This document shows positions 33,274 through 42,752 of a stretch of DNA of 64,000 nt, piece by piece. The first letter of the stretch is position 1. The number at the start of each line of letters is the position of its first letter. The notes below the pieces were generated by a model. It did no database searches. It was not told the DNA's origin and worked only from the letters and a program-made list of their open reading frames with translations. A program made the translations under genes and the position numbers. Origin of the DNA: an uncultured Ellagibacter sp. (GTDB taxonomy: Bacteria > Actinomycetota > Coriobacteriia > Coriobacteriales > Eggerthellaceae); NCBI GenBank assembly GCA_934663775.1, contig CAKUKU010000009.1, positions 20,050 through 84,049 on the forward strand, read 5' to 3'.

Positions 33274-34557
33274 CTAGGCCTTCTGCTTGGTCTGCGCGGT
33301 CTCGACGGCGAGCACGAGCTGCGGGTCCGTGCCGCCCTCGCTCGACGAAATCGCGATGTCGGGAATCACGCCGACGCCGTCGATATCGTGGCCGAGCGGG
33401 CTTTTGTAATAGCCGGCGGTGTAGCGAATCGCCCCGCCGAAGGAAAGCTCGTGCACAACTTGCACGGAGCCCTTGCCTATTGTGGTCTCACCGACGATGG
33501 TGGCGCGCTGGTTGTCCTGAAGCGCGGCGGCGAGCACCTCAGCGGCACCCGAGGTATAGGAGTTCGTCAGCACGACAAGCGGCAGGTCAGTAGACGTTTT
33601 TCCCGATGCCGACTTAGGGGAGGTGCCTGAAGCGGTCTGCACCTCGACGATGACGCCCGTCTTGATGAACAGGTTCGCCACATCGACCGCCTGGGTAAGA
33701 TAGCCGCCCGGGTTGTCGCGAAGGTCCATCACATAGGACGTGGCACCCTGATCCGCCAAGTCGGCGAGCGCAGAGGAAACGTTGTCCGCCGTGTCCTGCG
33801 TAATCTGACGCACCTTGATGTAGCCCACCTTGCCGTCGAGCGAGTAGGTGACGTTTTGCTCCTTATACGACGAGCACGTAAGCGCCGTAGTGTAAGACGT
33901 GCCCGTTTCCGCGCCGACCGAGGAGGGCCGCATCCACGTGACCACGACCGTCTCGCCCGCATTGCGCGAAAGGCCGCTGATGGCCTCGGTGACCGACCAG
34001 TCGTGCGAGGTGTCACCGTCGATGCCAATGAGCACGTCGCCCTGCTGCACGCCGGCGGCTTGGGCGGCCGAGCCCGAGAACACGTCGGAGACGAGCGCGC
34101 GCCCGTTGTAGTCGGAGAACAGCACGCCGACGCCGGTGTAGGCGCCGTCCGAGCTGTCCTTCACGAAGGCAGCGTAGCGGCTCGGGTCGAGGTACTCGAA
34201 GTACTTGTCGTCGCAGGCGCTCGCAAACCCCTTGAAGACTTCCTTCGTTGCCTCATCGAGGTCGTAGCCGTTAAGGTCGCTTTTCGCGAGAACGTCCTCG
34301 ACCTCACTCAGGCGCGCGGAGATGGACTCGTACGGCGTCTTCTTCACGTCGGCCGCCTGCGTGCCAGGCTTTTGGACGCCGGGGATGGAGAACCCGAGCG
34401 TGGCGAGGAACTGTTCCTGGCTGCGCACGGCGAACCCCGCGCAGAACGCCACCGCCACGGCCACGACGAAGCACAGCAGGCGCAGGATGCGCTTGTTGCG
34501 TTTGTGCTCGCGCGCGAGTACCGCCGCGCGTTGCTTGGTGTCGCCGTGCTTTGCCAT
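33274..34557 (-). CDS. ctpA: S41-family carboxy-terminal processing peptidase (CtpA-like)
   Basis: A 427-residue membrane-anchored serine protease. One transmembrane helix (ILRLLCFVVAVAVAFCAGFAV) follows a short basic N-terminus. A PDZ domain spans about residues 130-215, and the catalytic Ser-Lys dyad lies in TNSYTSGAAE and GETTIGKGSVQ. It would cleave extracytoplasmic proteins at exposed C-termini. Its place after ftsEX, 24 bases from ftsX, fits control of cell-wall hydrolases, as known for divisome-linked Ctp proteases in Gram-positives; this last point is inference. Confidence 0.92.
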   Translation of the reverse strand: MAKHGDTKQRAAVLAREHKRNKRILRLLCFVVAVAVAFCAGFAVRSQEQFLATLGFSIPGVQKPGTQAADVKKTPYESISARLSEVEDVLAKSDLNGYDLDEATKEVFKGFASACDDKYFEYLDPSRYAAFVKDSSDGAYTGVGVLFSDYNGRALVSDVFSGSAAQAAGVQQGDVLIGIDGDTSHDWSVTEAISGLSRNAGETVVVTWMRPSSVGAETGTSYTTALTCSSYKEQNVTYSLDGKVGYIKVRQITQDTADNVSSALADLADQGATSYVMDLRDNPGGYLTQAVDVANLFIKTGVIVEVQTASGTSPKSASGKTSTDLPLVVLTNSYTSGAAEVLAAALQDNQRATIVGETTIGKGSVQVVHELSFGGAIRYTAGYYKSPLGHDIDGVGVIPDIAISSSEGGTDPQLVLAVETAQTKQKA

Positions 34558-34581
34558 GGGTTATGCTTCCGCCTGTGCTTT

Positions 34582-35487
34582 CTAGACCTTGAGGTAGCGA
34601 CGCATCGCAAGCGCCGAGCCGAACAGGCCGATAATCAGGCCCGCAGCGACGAGCGCAACGTAGATGATGGCGAACATGCCGCCCGAGACGTCAATCGCGA
34701 GGAACTTGAGCGCGCCTGCGAGTTTCGGAAGCGCTAAGTTGCGCAGCACCTCAAGCACCGCGACCGCGAACAGCGAGCCAATCACAGCATGCAGCGCGCC
34801 CTCCATGAGGAAGGGCCCACGGATGAAGCCGTTCGACGCACCGACGAGGCGCATGATGGCGATTTCCTTGCGACGTGCGAGGATGGCCAGGCGAATCGTG
34901 TTGTTGATGAACACGAGCGCGATGAAGATCAGCAGCACGATGAGCGCGATGCCGATGTAGCGGACGTACGACGTCAGCTGGAAGAGCTGCTCGACCGATT
35001 TCTGGCCGTACTTGAGCGACTCGGCGGGGGTGTCGTAGCCGCAGATGGAGGCGAACGTGGAGTTGTTCTCGATCTGGTCGGCCACATCCTCGACGAGCTT
35101 CGGGTCGGAAAGCTCGACCTCGATGGAGGCGGGCAGCGGGTTCTGCCCGTCGAGCGCGTCGACGATGTCGGAGTTCGAGGTGGCCTTGAAGTTCTCAAGC
35201 GCCTGATCCTTCGTCGTGAAGTCGACCTTCGCGACGCCGTCGATGCCCTGGATGAACGATTCGACCTTGTCGATGTCGGCCTGCGAGGCGTCGTCGGCGA
35301 TGAACGCCGAGATGGAAACCTCGTTTTCAACCGAGGACATGACGTTGTTCACCACGACGCCACCCACGAGGAAAATGCCGATAATCAGAAGCGACAGGAA
35401 AATCGTGACGATGGAACCTAAGGTAGTGGAGAGGTTGCGCGTGAAGCCGTGCAGCGACTCCTTGAAGAAGTAACCGAGACTACGCAT
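34582..35487 (-). CDS. ftsX: Cell division protein FtsX
   Basis: A 301-residue ABC-type membrane subunit with four transmembrane helices: one at residues 20-45, an extracytoplasmic domain of about 120 residues, and three near the C-terminus. The cytoplasmic stretch [25 protein letters not shown] is the typical FtsX/MacB coupling motif. It overlaps ftsE by 8 bases. FtsEX transmits ATP hydrolysis to peptidoglycan hydrolases outside the cell. Confidence 0.95.
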   Translation of the reverse strand: MRSLGYFFKESLHGFTRNLSTTLGSIVTIFLSLLIIGIFLVGGVVVNNVMSSVENEVSISAFIADDASQADIDKVESFIQGIDGVAKVDFTTKDQALENFKATSNSDIVDALDGQNPLPASIEVELSDPKLVEDVADQIENNSTFASICGYDTPAESLKYGQKSVEQLFQLTSYVRYIGIALIVLLIFIALVFINNTIRLAILARRKEIAIMRLVGASNGFIRGPFLMEGALHAVIGSLFAVAVLEVLRNLALPKLAGALKFLAIDVSGGMFAIIYVALVAAGLIIGLFGSALAMRRYLKV

Positions 35488-36346
35488 CGAAACCGTACAC
35501 CCCCCTGTCCTGATCGCGGGTCAGGCGACCGCGGTCGAGCGCGATGACGCGGCGGCGCATGTTGTCGACCATCTCGCGGTCGTGCGTGGCGACGAGCACC
35601 GTGGTGCCCGTTCGGTTGATGCGCTCGAGCAGGTCCATGATGCCGCGCGAGGTTTGCGGGTCGAGGTTGCCCGTGGGCTCGTCGCAGATGAGCAACGGCG
35701 GGCGGTTCACGATGGCGCGCGCGATGGAGACGCGCTGCTGCTCGCCGCCGGAGAGCTGGTCGGGGCGCTTGTTCAACTTGTCCTGCAGGCCGACGAGGCG
35801 AAGCACCTCGGGAACCTGGGTCTTGATGACGTGGCGCGACTTGCCGATAACCTCAAGCGCAAACGCGACGTTCTCGAAGACGGTCTTGTTCGGCAGGAGC
35901 TTGAAGTCCTGGAACACGCAGCCGATGTTGCGGCGCAGGTACGGTACGCGCCAGTTGCGCATGGTCGTCAGGTCCTCGTTGGCGATGTAGATATGGCCGT
36001 TCGTAGGCGTGACCTCGTGGATCAGCATGCGGATGAACGTGGTCTTGCCGGAACCGGAATGGCCGACGAGGAAGATGAACTCGCCCGCGTAGATTTGCAG
36101 GGAGATGTCGGAAAGCGCCGGCTTGTTGGGCTGCGCCGGATAGATTTTCGTGACATGGTCGAAGGTGATGACGGGCGACGACGACTGGCGAGGCGCATCG
36201 GCGACGTCAAGCACGGGAAGCGACTGGGAAAGCTGCTGGGTGGCCTGAGCCTGACGGCTGTGAGCCGCCGTCCTCGAACGCGGCCTGGGCGCGTCCGAGT
36301 GGCCAGCAGGACGCACGGCGTTCCCGCGGCTGGAAACATCTGTCAC
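35480..36346 (-). CDS. ftsE: Cell division ATP-binding protein FtsE
   Basis: A 288-residue ABC ATPase. Walker A is GHSGSGKTT, the signature is [14 protein letters not shown], Walker B is [13 protein letters not shown], and the switch His is in [10 protein letters not shown]. The N-terminal 55 residues are an extra Ala/Gln/Arg-rich tail before the usual [12 protein letters not shown] start. If the ATG at 36346 is right this tail is lineage-specific; a later start without a good binding site is also possible. First gene of ftsE-ftsX-ctpA-rnr. Confidence 0.94.
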   Translation of the reverse strand: MTDVSSRGNAVRPAGHSDAPRPRSRTAAHSRQAQATQQLSQSLPVLDVADAPRQSSSPVITFDHVTKIYPAQPNKPALSDISLQIYAGEFIFLVGHSGSGKTTFIRMLIHEVTPTNGHIYIANEDLTTMRNWRVPYLRRNIGCVFQDFKLLPNKTVFENVAFALEVIGKSRHVIKTQVPEVLRLVGLQDKLNKRPDQLSGGEQQRVSIARAIVNRPPLLICDEPTGNLDPQTSRGIMDLLERINRTGTTVLVATHDREMVDNMRRRVIALDRGRLTRDQDRGVYGFDA

Positions 36347-36557
36347 AGTTTGCTCCGTTCAAATAGTGATGTACTGAGACAGAATCAATTCTAGTAGTAA
36401 ACCCGTCCGACCGCCACCGACCAGCCATCCCCTTGCGCAAAAACCACAAGGGAGATTACGAACCCGAAAAGCGACACGCCACCCCCCGACTGCCGCAAGA
36501 ATCGACGGCCCCATGACGTACCTGCCGACATATATGTCGACCCGCATAGAATTTTGG

Positions 36558-39500
36558 CTACCTGGGCTTAACCATGTTGCTGGCTTTAACCGGCAGCTTG
36601 CGAGACCTGCTGCGACGCTTCGTCAGCATGATAAGGGTTGCCACCACGAGGATAGCCCCTGCTGCTCCCGTCGCAACGGCGGCGGCCATCGTGGGCGCGT
36701 TATCGCCGGTGCCGGCCAGTTTGCCGGCCGAGCTTTCGGTCTTGGCGCTGGGGCTGTCGTCTGCCTTCGGCTTGTCCGGATCAGGCGTCTCCGACTTCCC
36801 GGGGATTATCTGATCGGGACCTTTCGACTCTTCGGAATCAACGGGACCGGAGGTATTCACCAAGGTGTGGTCCAGGAACTTCTTGGCGCGCTCGCTTGCC
36901 TGCGTGAATAGGCGATGCGTACGGATCGGACCAGCGTTCACGGTTTCGGGCGCCGTTTCCTCAGCAGCGATGTTTATCAGTGTAATTCCGGTGTCAAGGC
37001 CAACGTCGTTGTATCCCACGTGGCAGTAGTACTGCGCGCCGTCGTCGTTTGCAGTCAGGTCAATCCCGAGCGTCGAGGCCGTTCCGGCTTCGAGGTTGCC
37101 ATCGGCACCCACACGCTTGAACTCGGCCTCGCCACGGCCCTTGCGGTACCAGATGTATGTCGGTGCCAGCTCCGTCTCGTTACTGTCGGCACCGAGCTGC
37201 TTCACGTGGCCAATCGCCGAGAGCGTCAGGTGGCTTCCCGCCGTGCGCTCAACCGAAGAGTCGTATCCAAGATCCGACCCCTCCGCAGCATCCGCCGCAG
37301 GTCCGCTCACGGTCATCGTCATGCCGTCGGGCATGGTCTTGACCGTGATGATTGCCGAGCGAATGCCCGTTTCGGCCGTTGAACCATTCTTAACGGCGGC
37401 GATGGCGAATCGATACTCCGTATTGGGCTGCAACCCACCCCAGGTAAGCGACGTCTGCGTGTTGTCGGCGATCTTCCAGCTGTTCACAACCGCGTCCGCC
37501 GCATTGCTCTGCAGCATGCCCACGCCGTAGCTAAAGCCACTCTTGTTTGCGAGTACATCGTCCCAGCTAAACGTAACGCTGGTCGAATCGACGGCGTTTG
37601 CCGTAAAGCCCGTCACGGCCGGTGCCTTGGGCATCTCGATGTCCTTAACGTCATAGCCCACGATCCAGAACTGATCAGTGTCCTTGGTGCCGAGCTTGTC
37701 GCCCGAGCTGGCCTCGAACTTGTCGACATCCACCGCGTTGACGCCCAGGCGCCACGCAAATCCGTACTTATCCTTCGCGGCCTCGGGCAGGTTGTCGACG
37801 GTGCCGCCGTATTCGGTCGATTCACTCGAGGAGTTACCCGTAGTAAAGCCGGCGTTGGCACCAAAGCACAGGCCGCCAAATAACTCGTGCTTTGCAAGCT
37901 TCGCGCCCATGACAACGCTGCCGTTCAGCGTAAAGCCGTACTCAAACTCCTGCTCCTCGCCCTCCTCGACTTCGATGGTCTGCTCAATGCTCGCCCCCGA
38001 CTGCGCGACGGCGCCGTTAAACCCATCGTGCGTGTAGGCGCGCGTTACGCCAGGCTTGCCCAGGCCAAAGGAATCCCCAACGGGAGTCTCGCCGTTGAGC
38101 GTCGTTTGATAGGTTCCGGGTTCTCCCGACCGGTTGGTCAAAAAGTAGCTGAGCGGCGTCATATTGTGCTGTTTGGCAATGCGGTCATAGGCCTCGACAT
38201 TAACGACCGAGGTCTGCGCGCCGAGCGACACGGGCGCCGCCATCACGCCCTTGCCACCAGTTTCCTCATTTTCAATCTCATACTCGTAATAGACCATCGG
38301 AATCGTGTAGAGCACGGCCTTGTCACCCTCGCCGGCATGCGACTCATAGCTTACGCTTGCGCTGACCGTGCGCTCGCTCCGGTAGTCATAGCATCCCTCG
38401 GCGGCAAAATCGACCGAAGCATTAATCGCGACCAGGGGCGGACCGGTCTGCACCTCGACGGCAACGCCCAACTCGGCGCCAATGGTATAGCCCTGGGATG
38501 TCCCCGTGCTCTTTCCCTCGCCGTATGACGTGCCGCCCAACACCAGATAGCCGTATGCCTGCTCCAGATCCTCAACATAGGGCGCATCCTGCAGCACGGC
38601 AAGCACGCGCGGGTTGGTATAGACCTTGTAGCGGTCCTTGTACGTGATCTTGACGCTGTCGTTGTCGACATCGGGCAGCGCGAGCGAGATAAATGTGCCG
38701 TAGGTAGTGCCGCGACGGTTGCTCTCGCTAATCACCTGCTCCTCGCCGCGGCGCACCCTTCCGTTCTCGTCGAGCGAAAGATGCGAGGCGGTCATCCAAT
38801 AGTAGTCATCGTTCTTGCGCAGGTCCTCGTCGCGGTGCTTGCCCACCACGGCGATAAAACTCTCGTTGTAGCGATCCGAACCCGAGACGCTGCCCGACTT
38901 AACGTCGCTAATCCACACCTGCTCTATACCCTTGTGGTCATGCTTGTTGCTGCTGTTGTATTGCTGACCGCTCATGCTCATGGTTCCGACCATGGACCCC
39001 AAGCCCTTGGCCCCGCTCTGCGCCGTGTTGCAGGCAAAGTCGCGGAACACATCGCCGCCCACGAGCACCTCGTCGACCGCCGGCTGCTCGGACAGGCCGT
39101 CAAGGTTGGCAGTGGCAAGGGCAATAGGCGCCAAGGTGCACGGGTAGCGCTTATCCTGAGCGCTATCCTTCCATGCGCTGTTGGGCACATGCATCAGTCC
39201 ATAGGAGGCGAGGAGCCCGTCTCTGTATTCCTTGCAATCGGAAAGTTTGAACTCGCCAGACTCCGAGTCAAAATACGCGTAGCGGTACAGCGCGCCGTAC
39301 AGCCCCTTGCTGCCGTCAGAAGCGCCGTAATCAAAAGCGCTGCGTTGCCAGTCATAGCCCGCAAGAATAAGGCCCGTGACGGTTTCACCCGTCTTCTTTC
39401 CTTCTTCATCGTAGGCGGCAAACGTGCCGAACGTCGCATTCGCAGCGACCATGGTCTTGCCGTTCGCGGAGAGGGAGATTGCGCCCGCGTCGCCCAGAGC

Positions 39501-40694
39501 ATCGACATGGACGAGCGCACACTTGGACGCATCCCACGAAAACAGCTCGCAATGCGTCGACTTATCAATATTCTTCTTGCCGTAGGGTGCCGAGACCACG
39601 ATGGCGAGGTCATCGCAAAAATCGCGATCGAGGTCGCCGGCCGCTAGCGAAACGACAGGAGCTGACTGAAGCTGCGTCCAGGAGTCGTTCCCGCCCTTGT
39701 TGTGCGTGGTATAGTCCGCGGCGTTACCGGCATCGATCTTGACGACGCTTTGCTTCCAGTTGCCGCCCTCCAAGTCATACATGTCGACTACAGCCTTGCG
39801 CACGCCGTTCTCGTCGACATAGCAGCCCGCGTAGACAAAAAGCTCGTCGACGCCGTCGCCATCGACATCGCCCGCCTCGACATCAAAGACGGCGTCGTGC
39901 TCTTGCAGGTAACCGGCATCCAGGTACTTAAAACGGCCTTCGTACATCATATTGGTGTTGACCGTCACCGGCAGGTGTGTGTCGAGAGTGCGCGTGCGCC
40001 CGTTGCTAAACGAGTAGAGGACCAGCTCAACCTTTCCGGCGTACGACTTGCCGTCAATCGTGGTAGAAGAACTGTCGCCGTAGGCACGAAGCTCGGCAAC
40101 GCGGCTCTTTTTGCCCGTGCTGGCGTCGCTGCAGAACTCAACACTCGTGGCGTGAATGCCCGAGAAACCGTTATTGTCGTTGGCGAGTACTGTTGAGGAC
40201 TCATTGTTGCTTAGGTACGACCAGGTGCCGCCGCCGTAATCGCTGTACTTGTAGAGGTCGCTGTTCGTATCGAAGTTGTTGACGTTTTGCCAGAACTTTG
40301 CGGCGCCCCACACACTTCCATAGCCATCGGTGAGTTTGCTGCTGCCGCCGATATCACGGCGCTCGACGTTCTCGAGCTTATCGCGCAGGGTATAGCGGTT
40401 GCCATGGCTGCCGTTAGCCGCCATGTAGACCTCGCTGCGGGTGGCAAACGTGGTGGGAGTCGTGGTGGAATAGGGGCCGGCGGTATCGTCCGGGATGTCC
40501 TCGCTCGTGCCCAGACCCAGGGCTTGATAATCCTGCTCGGTCATATCGGTGATTGCGGGCGCGTCTGCCGCCTGAGCAACCTGGGGTGTGGCCGTGAAGC
40601 AGGCGACGCTCGTGGCGATCAACGCAGCAAGCGCCGCCATCCCAACAAGCGGGGTTTTCGATAGACGACGGAAAAGAAGGCGGGGAATGCGCAT
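36558..40694 (-). CDS. Giant cell-wall-anchored protein with FG-GAP-like, FN3 and Ig-like regions and LPXTG-type sorting signal
   Basis: A 1378-residue exported protein. The signal peptide spans about residues 1-42 (TPLVGMAALAALIATSVACF, then QAA). Integrin-type Asp-rich repeats follow (AGDVDGDGVDELFVYAG, AAGDLDRDFCDDLAIVV), then a fibronectin type III domain near residues 1070-1165, an Ig-like region with YICH-type pattern (AQYYCHVGYND), and a C-terminal LAGTGD motif, hydrophobic segment and RRSRSRK tail. This is a variant sortase signal with Ala for Pro. Base composition is clearly more AT-rich than its neighbours, so acquisition by transfer is likely. A 14-bp palindrome (36526-36539) follows the stop. 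No sortase gene is in the window. Confidence 0.85.
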   Translation of the reverse strand: MRIPRLLFRRLSKTPLVGMAALAALIATSVACFTATPQVAQAADAPAITDMTEQDYQALGLGTSEDIPDDTAGPYSTTTPTTFATRSEVYMAANGSHGNRYTLRDKLENVERRDIGGSSKLTDGYGSVWGAAKFWQNVNNFDTNSDLYKYSDYGGGTWSYLSNNESSTVLANDNNGFSGIHATSVEFCSDASTGKKSRVAELRAYGDSSSTTIDGKSYAGKVELVLYSFSNGRTRTLDTHLPVTVNTNMMYEGRFKYLDAGYLQEHDAVFDVEAGDVDGDGVDELFVYAGCYVDENGVRKAVVDMYDLEGGNWKQSVVKIDAGNAADYTTHNKGGNDSWTQLQSAPVVSLAAGDLDRDFCDDLAIVVSAPYGKKNIDKSTHCELFSWDASKCALVHVDALGDAGAISLSANGKTMVAANATFGTFAAYDEEGKKTGETVTGLILAGYDWQRSAFDYGASDGSKGLYGALYRYAYFDSESGEFKLSDCKEYRDGLLASYGLMHVPNSAWKDSAQDKRYPCTLAPIALATANLDGLSEQPAVDEVLVGGDVFRDFACNTAQSGAKGLGSMVGTMSMSGQQYNSSNKHDHKGIEQVWISDVKSGSVSGSDRYNESFIAVVGKHRDEDLRKNDDYYWMTASHLSLDENGRVRRGEEQVISESNRRGTTYGTFISLALPDVDNDSVKITYKDRYKVYTNPRVLAVLQDAPYVEDLEQAYGYLVLGGTSYGEGKSTGTSQGYTIGAELGVAVEVQTGPPLVAINASVDFAAEGCYDYRSERTVSASVSYESHAGEGDKAVLYTIPMVYYEYEIENEETGGKGVMAAPVSLGAQTSVVNVEAYDRIAKQHNMTPLSYFLTNRSGEPGTYQTTLNGETPVGDSFGLGKPGVTRAYTHDGFNGAVAQSGASIEQTIEVEEGEEQEFEYGFTLNGSVVMGAKLAKHELFGGLCFGANAGFTTGNSSSESTEYGGTVDNLPEAAKDKYGFAWRLGVNAVDVDKFEASSGDKLGTKDTDQFWIVGYDVKDIEMPKAPAVTGFTANAVDSTSVTFSWDDVLANKSGFSYGVGMLQSNAADAVVNSWKIADNTQTSLTWGGLQPNTEYRFAIAAVKNGSTAETGIRSAIITVKTMPDGMTMTVSGPAADAAEGSDLGYDSSVERTAGSHLTLSAIGHVKQLGADSNETELAPTYIWYRKGRGEAEFKRVGADGNLEAGTASTLGIDLTANDDGAQYYCHVGYNDVGLDTGITLINIAAEETAPETVNAGPIRTHRLFTQASERAKKFLDHTLVNTSGPVDSEESKGPDQIIPGKSETPDPDKPKADDSPSAKTESSAGKLAGTGDNAPTMAAAVATGAAGAILVVATLIMLTKRRSRSRKLPVKASNMVKPR

Positions 40695-40812
40695 GAGGAC
40701 CTCGCTTCACTCGAGGGGAGTCCGCTTAGTTCCCTGAATGATACACCAAACGCGCATAAGATACATCGAATTCCCAGCAATGGAGTGTCTTTTCAAGCCG
40801 GGCTGCAGCATG

Positions 40813-40847
40813 AAAAAGGGCGCGTCCCGTTTTTGGGACGCGCCCTT
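40813..40847 (-). terminator. Intrinsic terminator of the transketolase genes
   Basis: The 13-bp perfect stem AAGGGCGCGTCCC / GGGACGCGCCCTT has a 6-base loop and is followed by U residues on the minus strand, about 85 bases after the transketolase C-terminal subunit. Confidence 0.85.
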
Positions 40848-40932
40848 ACGCGCGACGTCTCGCGCCTGGAGGATGTCGCCTACAAGCAGCTTCGCGCTAG
40901 TGAGCGTAAATTGGAGGTGGTACCCGCGAGCT

Positions 40933-41907
40933 TTATTTGCGGGCGATGGCCGCTTTCACGGCTTCGACGATCGCCGCGGCGTCGAGGTTGAAGTAGCCGA
41001 GCAGCTCCTCGAACTCGCCAGACTTGCCGAAGCGATCCTCAACACCCACGAACTCGCAGGGAGCGGGGTTTTTGCGGGCGAGGCATTCCGCCACAGCGGA
41101 ACCGAGGCCGCCGTGCACGCTGTGCTCCTCGGCGACCACGCAGCAGCCCGTCTTCGCGACGCTCGCCGTGATGGTGCCCTCATCGAGCGGCTTCACCGAG
41201 AACGCGTCGATGACCTCGATGGAAATGCCCTCGGCGGCAAGCGCGTCAGCGGCCGCGAGCGCTTCGCGGATTTCCACGCCGCAGGCGACGACGGTCGCGT
41301 CTGCGCCCTCGCGCAGCACATAGGCGCGCCCGAGCTCGAGTTCGACGTCGTCATCGTAGACGCAGGGCACAGCAGCGCGGCCCATGCGCACATACACCGG
41401 ACCCGGCGTCTTCGCGGCGAGCTTGATGGCGGCGCGCGCGGCGGCGTAGTCGGCGGGAACGAGCACGCGCATGTTGGGCAGCCCGCGCATGAGCGAGACG
41501 TCCTCAAGCATCTGATGCGAGCCGCCGTCGGGACCGACCGAGACGCCCGCGTGCGTCGGGCAGATCTTCACGTCGAGGTTGCTATAGCACACGGTGTTGC
41601 GAATCTGGTCGTAAGCACGGCCGGTGCCGAACACGGCGAACGACCCCGTGTAGGCGACATGACCCGTAAGGGCAAGGCCTGCCGCGACGTCGATCATGTT
41701 CTGCTCGGCGATACCGCAGTTGAAAAGCTTGTCCGCGTTCTCGGGCGCGGCGGCAGCGAACTTCTTGGTGGTGGTGGAACCGGTGAGGTCGGCGTCGACC
41801 GCGACGACGGGCACACCCTCCTCCGCGAGTTCGGCGAGCGTCGCACCGAAGGCGGCGCGGGTCGCGAGTTTCTTTTCGGCCATTTCGGCGCTTGCGAGCT
41901 TAACCAC
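40933..41907 (-). CDS. Transketolase, C-terminal subunit
   Basis: A 324-residue half-transketolase carrying the pyrimidine-binding and C-terminal domains. The Glu that activates thiamine diphosphate lies in NCGIAEQNM, and GPDGGSHQMLED follows. GTG at 41907 is chosen because GAGGAGG stands six bases before it; the start then overlaps the upstream half by 8 bases. An ATG at 41922 is an alternative. It works with the N-terminal subunit in the non-oxidative pentose phosphate pathway. DXS-like function is less likely given split architecture and motifs. Confidence 0.93.
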   Translation of the reverse strand: MVKLASAEMAEKKLATRAAFGATLAELAEEGVPVVAVDADLTGSTTTKKFAAAAPENADKLFNCGIAEQNMIDVAAGLALTGHVAYTGSFAVFGTGRAYDQIRNTVCYSNLDVKICPTHAGVSVGPDGGSHQMLEDVSLMRGLPNMRVLVPADYAAARAAIKLAAKTPGPVYVRMGRAAVPCVYDDDVELELGRAYVLREGADATVVACGVEIREALAAADALAAEGISIEVIDAFSVKPLDEGTITASVAKTGCCVVAEEHSVHGGLGSAVAECLARKNPAPCEFVGVEDRFGKSGEFEELLGYFNLDAAAIVEAVKAAIARK

Positions 41908-42739
41908 GGCAAACCTCCTCATCACGCGCCGCTTCAAGCTCGGCGAGCGCGGCTTCAAGCTGCTCGGCGGACGGCGCCTTGCCGTGCCAGCCAGCCTCGT
42001 TCTCCATAAACGACACGCCCTTGCCCTTCACCGTCTCGGCGATGACGGCATGGGGCTTCCCGTCGCGAGAGTTCTTGCAGGTAGTGAGCACCTCGATGAG
42101 CGCGTCGATGTCATGGCCGTTGACGTGATGGACGTCCCATCCGAACGCCTCGAACTTCACACCCAGATCCTCAGGGCTGCACACCTCGGTCACCTTGCCG
42201 TCGATCTGCAGGCCGTTGTGGTCGATGATCGCCGTGAGATTGTCGAGCTTGCGGTGCGCGGAGAACATGGCCGCCTCCCACACCTGGCCTTCCTCACATT
42301 CGCCATCGCCCAAAAGCGCGAAGACCGAGCCCTCCTTGCCGTCGAGCGAAAGACCGCACGCCGTGCCTGCGGCGATGGAGAGGCCCTGGCCCAAGGAGCC
42401 CGTGGACACCTCGACGCCCGGGCAGAGGTTGCAGTCGGGGTGCCCCTGCAGGCGCGTTCCCAGCTTGCGAAGCGTCATAAGCTCCTCAACGGGGAAGTAG
42501 CCCGCGTGCGCGAGCGCGGCGTAGAGCGCCGGCGCCGCATGGCCCTTCGCCAGGAAGAACCAGTCGCGACCCTCCATCTTGGGATTTTTCGGGTCGTGCT
42601 TGAGCACACCGCCGAAGTACAGCGAGGTCAGGATGTCGGTGCACGACAGCGATCCCCCCGGATGCCCGCTTTTCGCTTCCGCGATCATGCGCAGAATGTC
42701 GCAGCGCAGATCTGTCGCCACACGCGTAAGGTCGGTCAT
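41900..42739 (-). CDS. Transketolase, N-terminal subunit
   Basis: A 279-residue half-enzyme that binds the diphosphate end of thiamine diphosphate. HPGGSLS, KGHAAPALYAAL, GSLGQGLSIAAG and GDGECEEGQVWEAA are the family motifs, with the Mg-ligand Asn in IIDHNG. Split transketolases are common in Gram-positive anaerobes and archaea. The stop overlaps the C-terminal subunit gene. prfB ends upstream and lies 14 bases away on the same strand, so it may share the transcript. Confidence 0.94.
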   Translation of the reverse strand: MTDLTRVATDLRCDILRMIAEAKSGHPGGSLSCTDILTSLYFGGVLKHDPKNPKMEGRDWFFLAKGHAAPALYAALAHAGYFPVEELMTLRKLGTRLQGHPDCNLCPGVEVSTGSLGQGLSIAAGTACGLSLDGKEGSVFALLGDGECEEGQVWEAAMFSAHRKLDNLTAIIDHNGLQIDGKVTEVCSPEDLGVKFEAFGWDVHHVNGHDIDALIEVLTTCKNSRDGKPHAVIAETVKGKGVSFMENEAGWHGKAPSAEQLEAALAELEAARDEEVCRG

Positions 42740-42752
42740 TGCAGTCCTTTCT

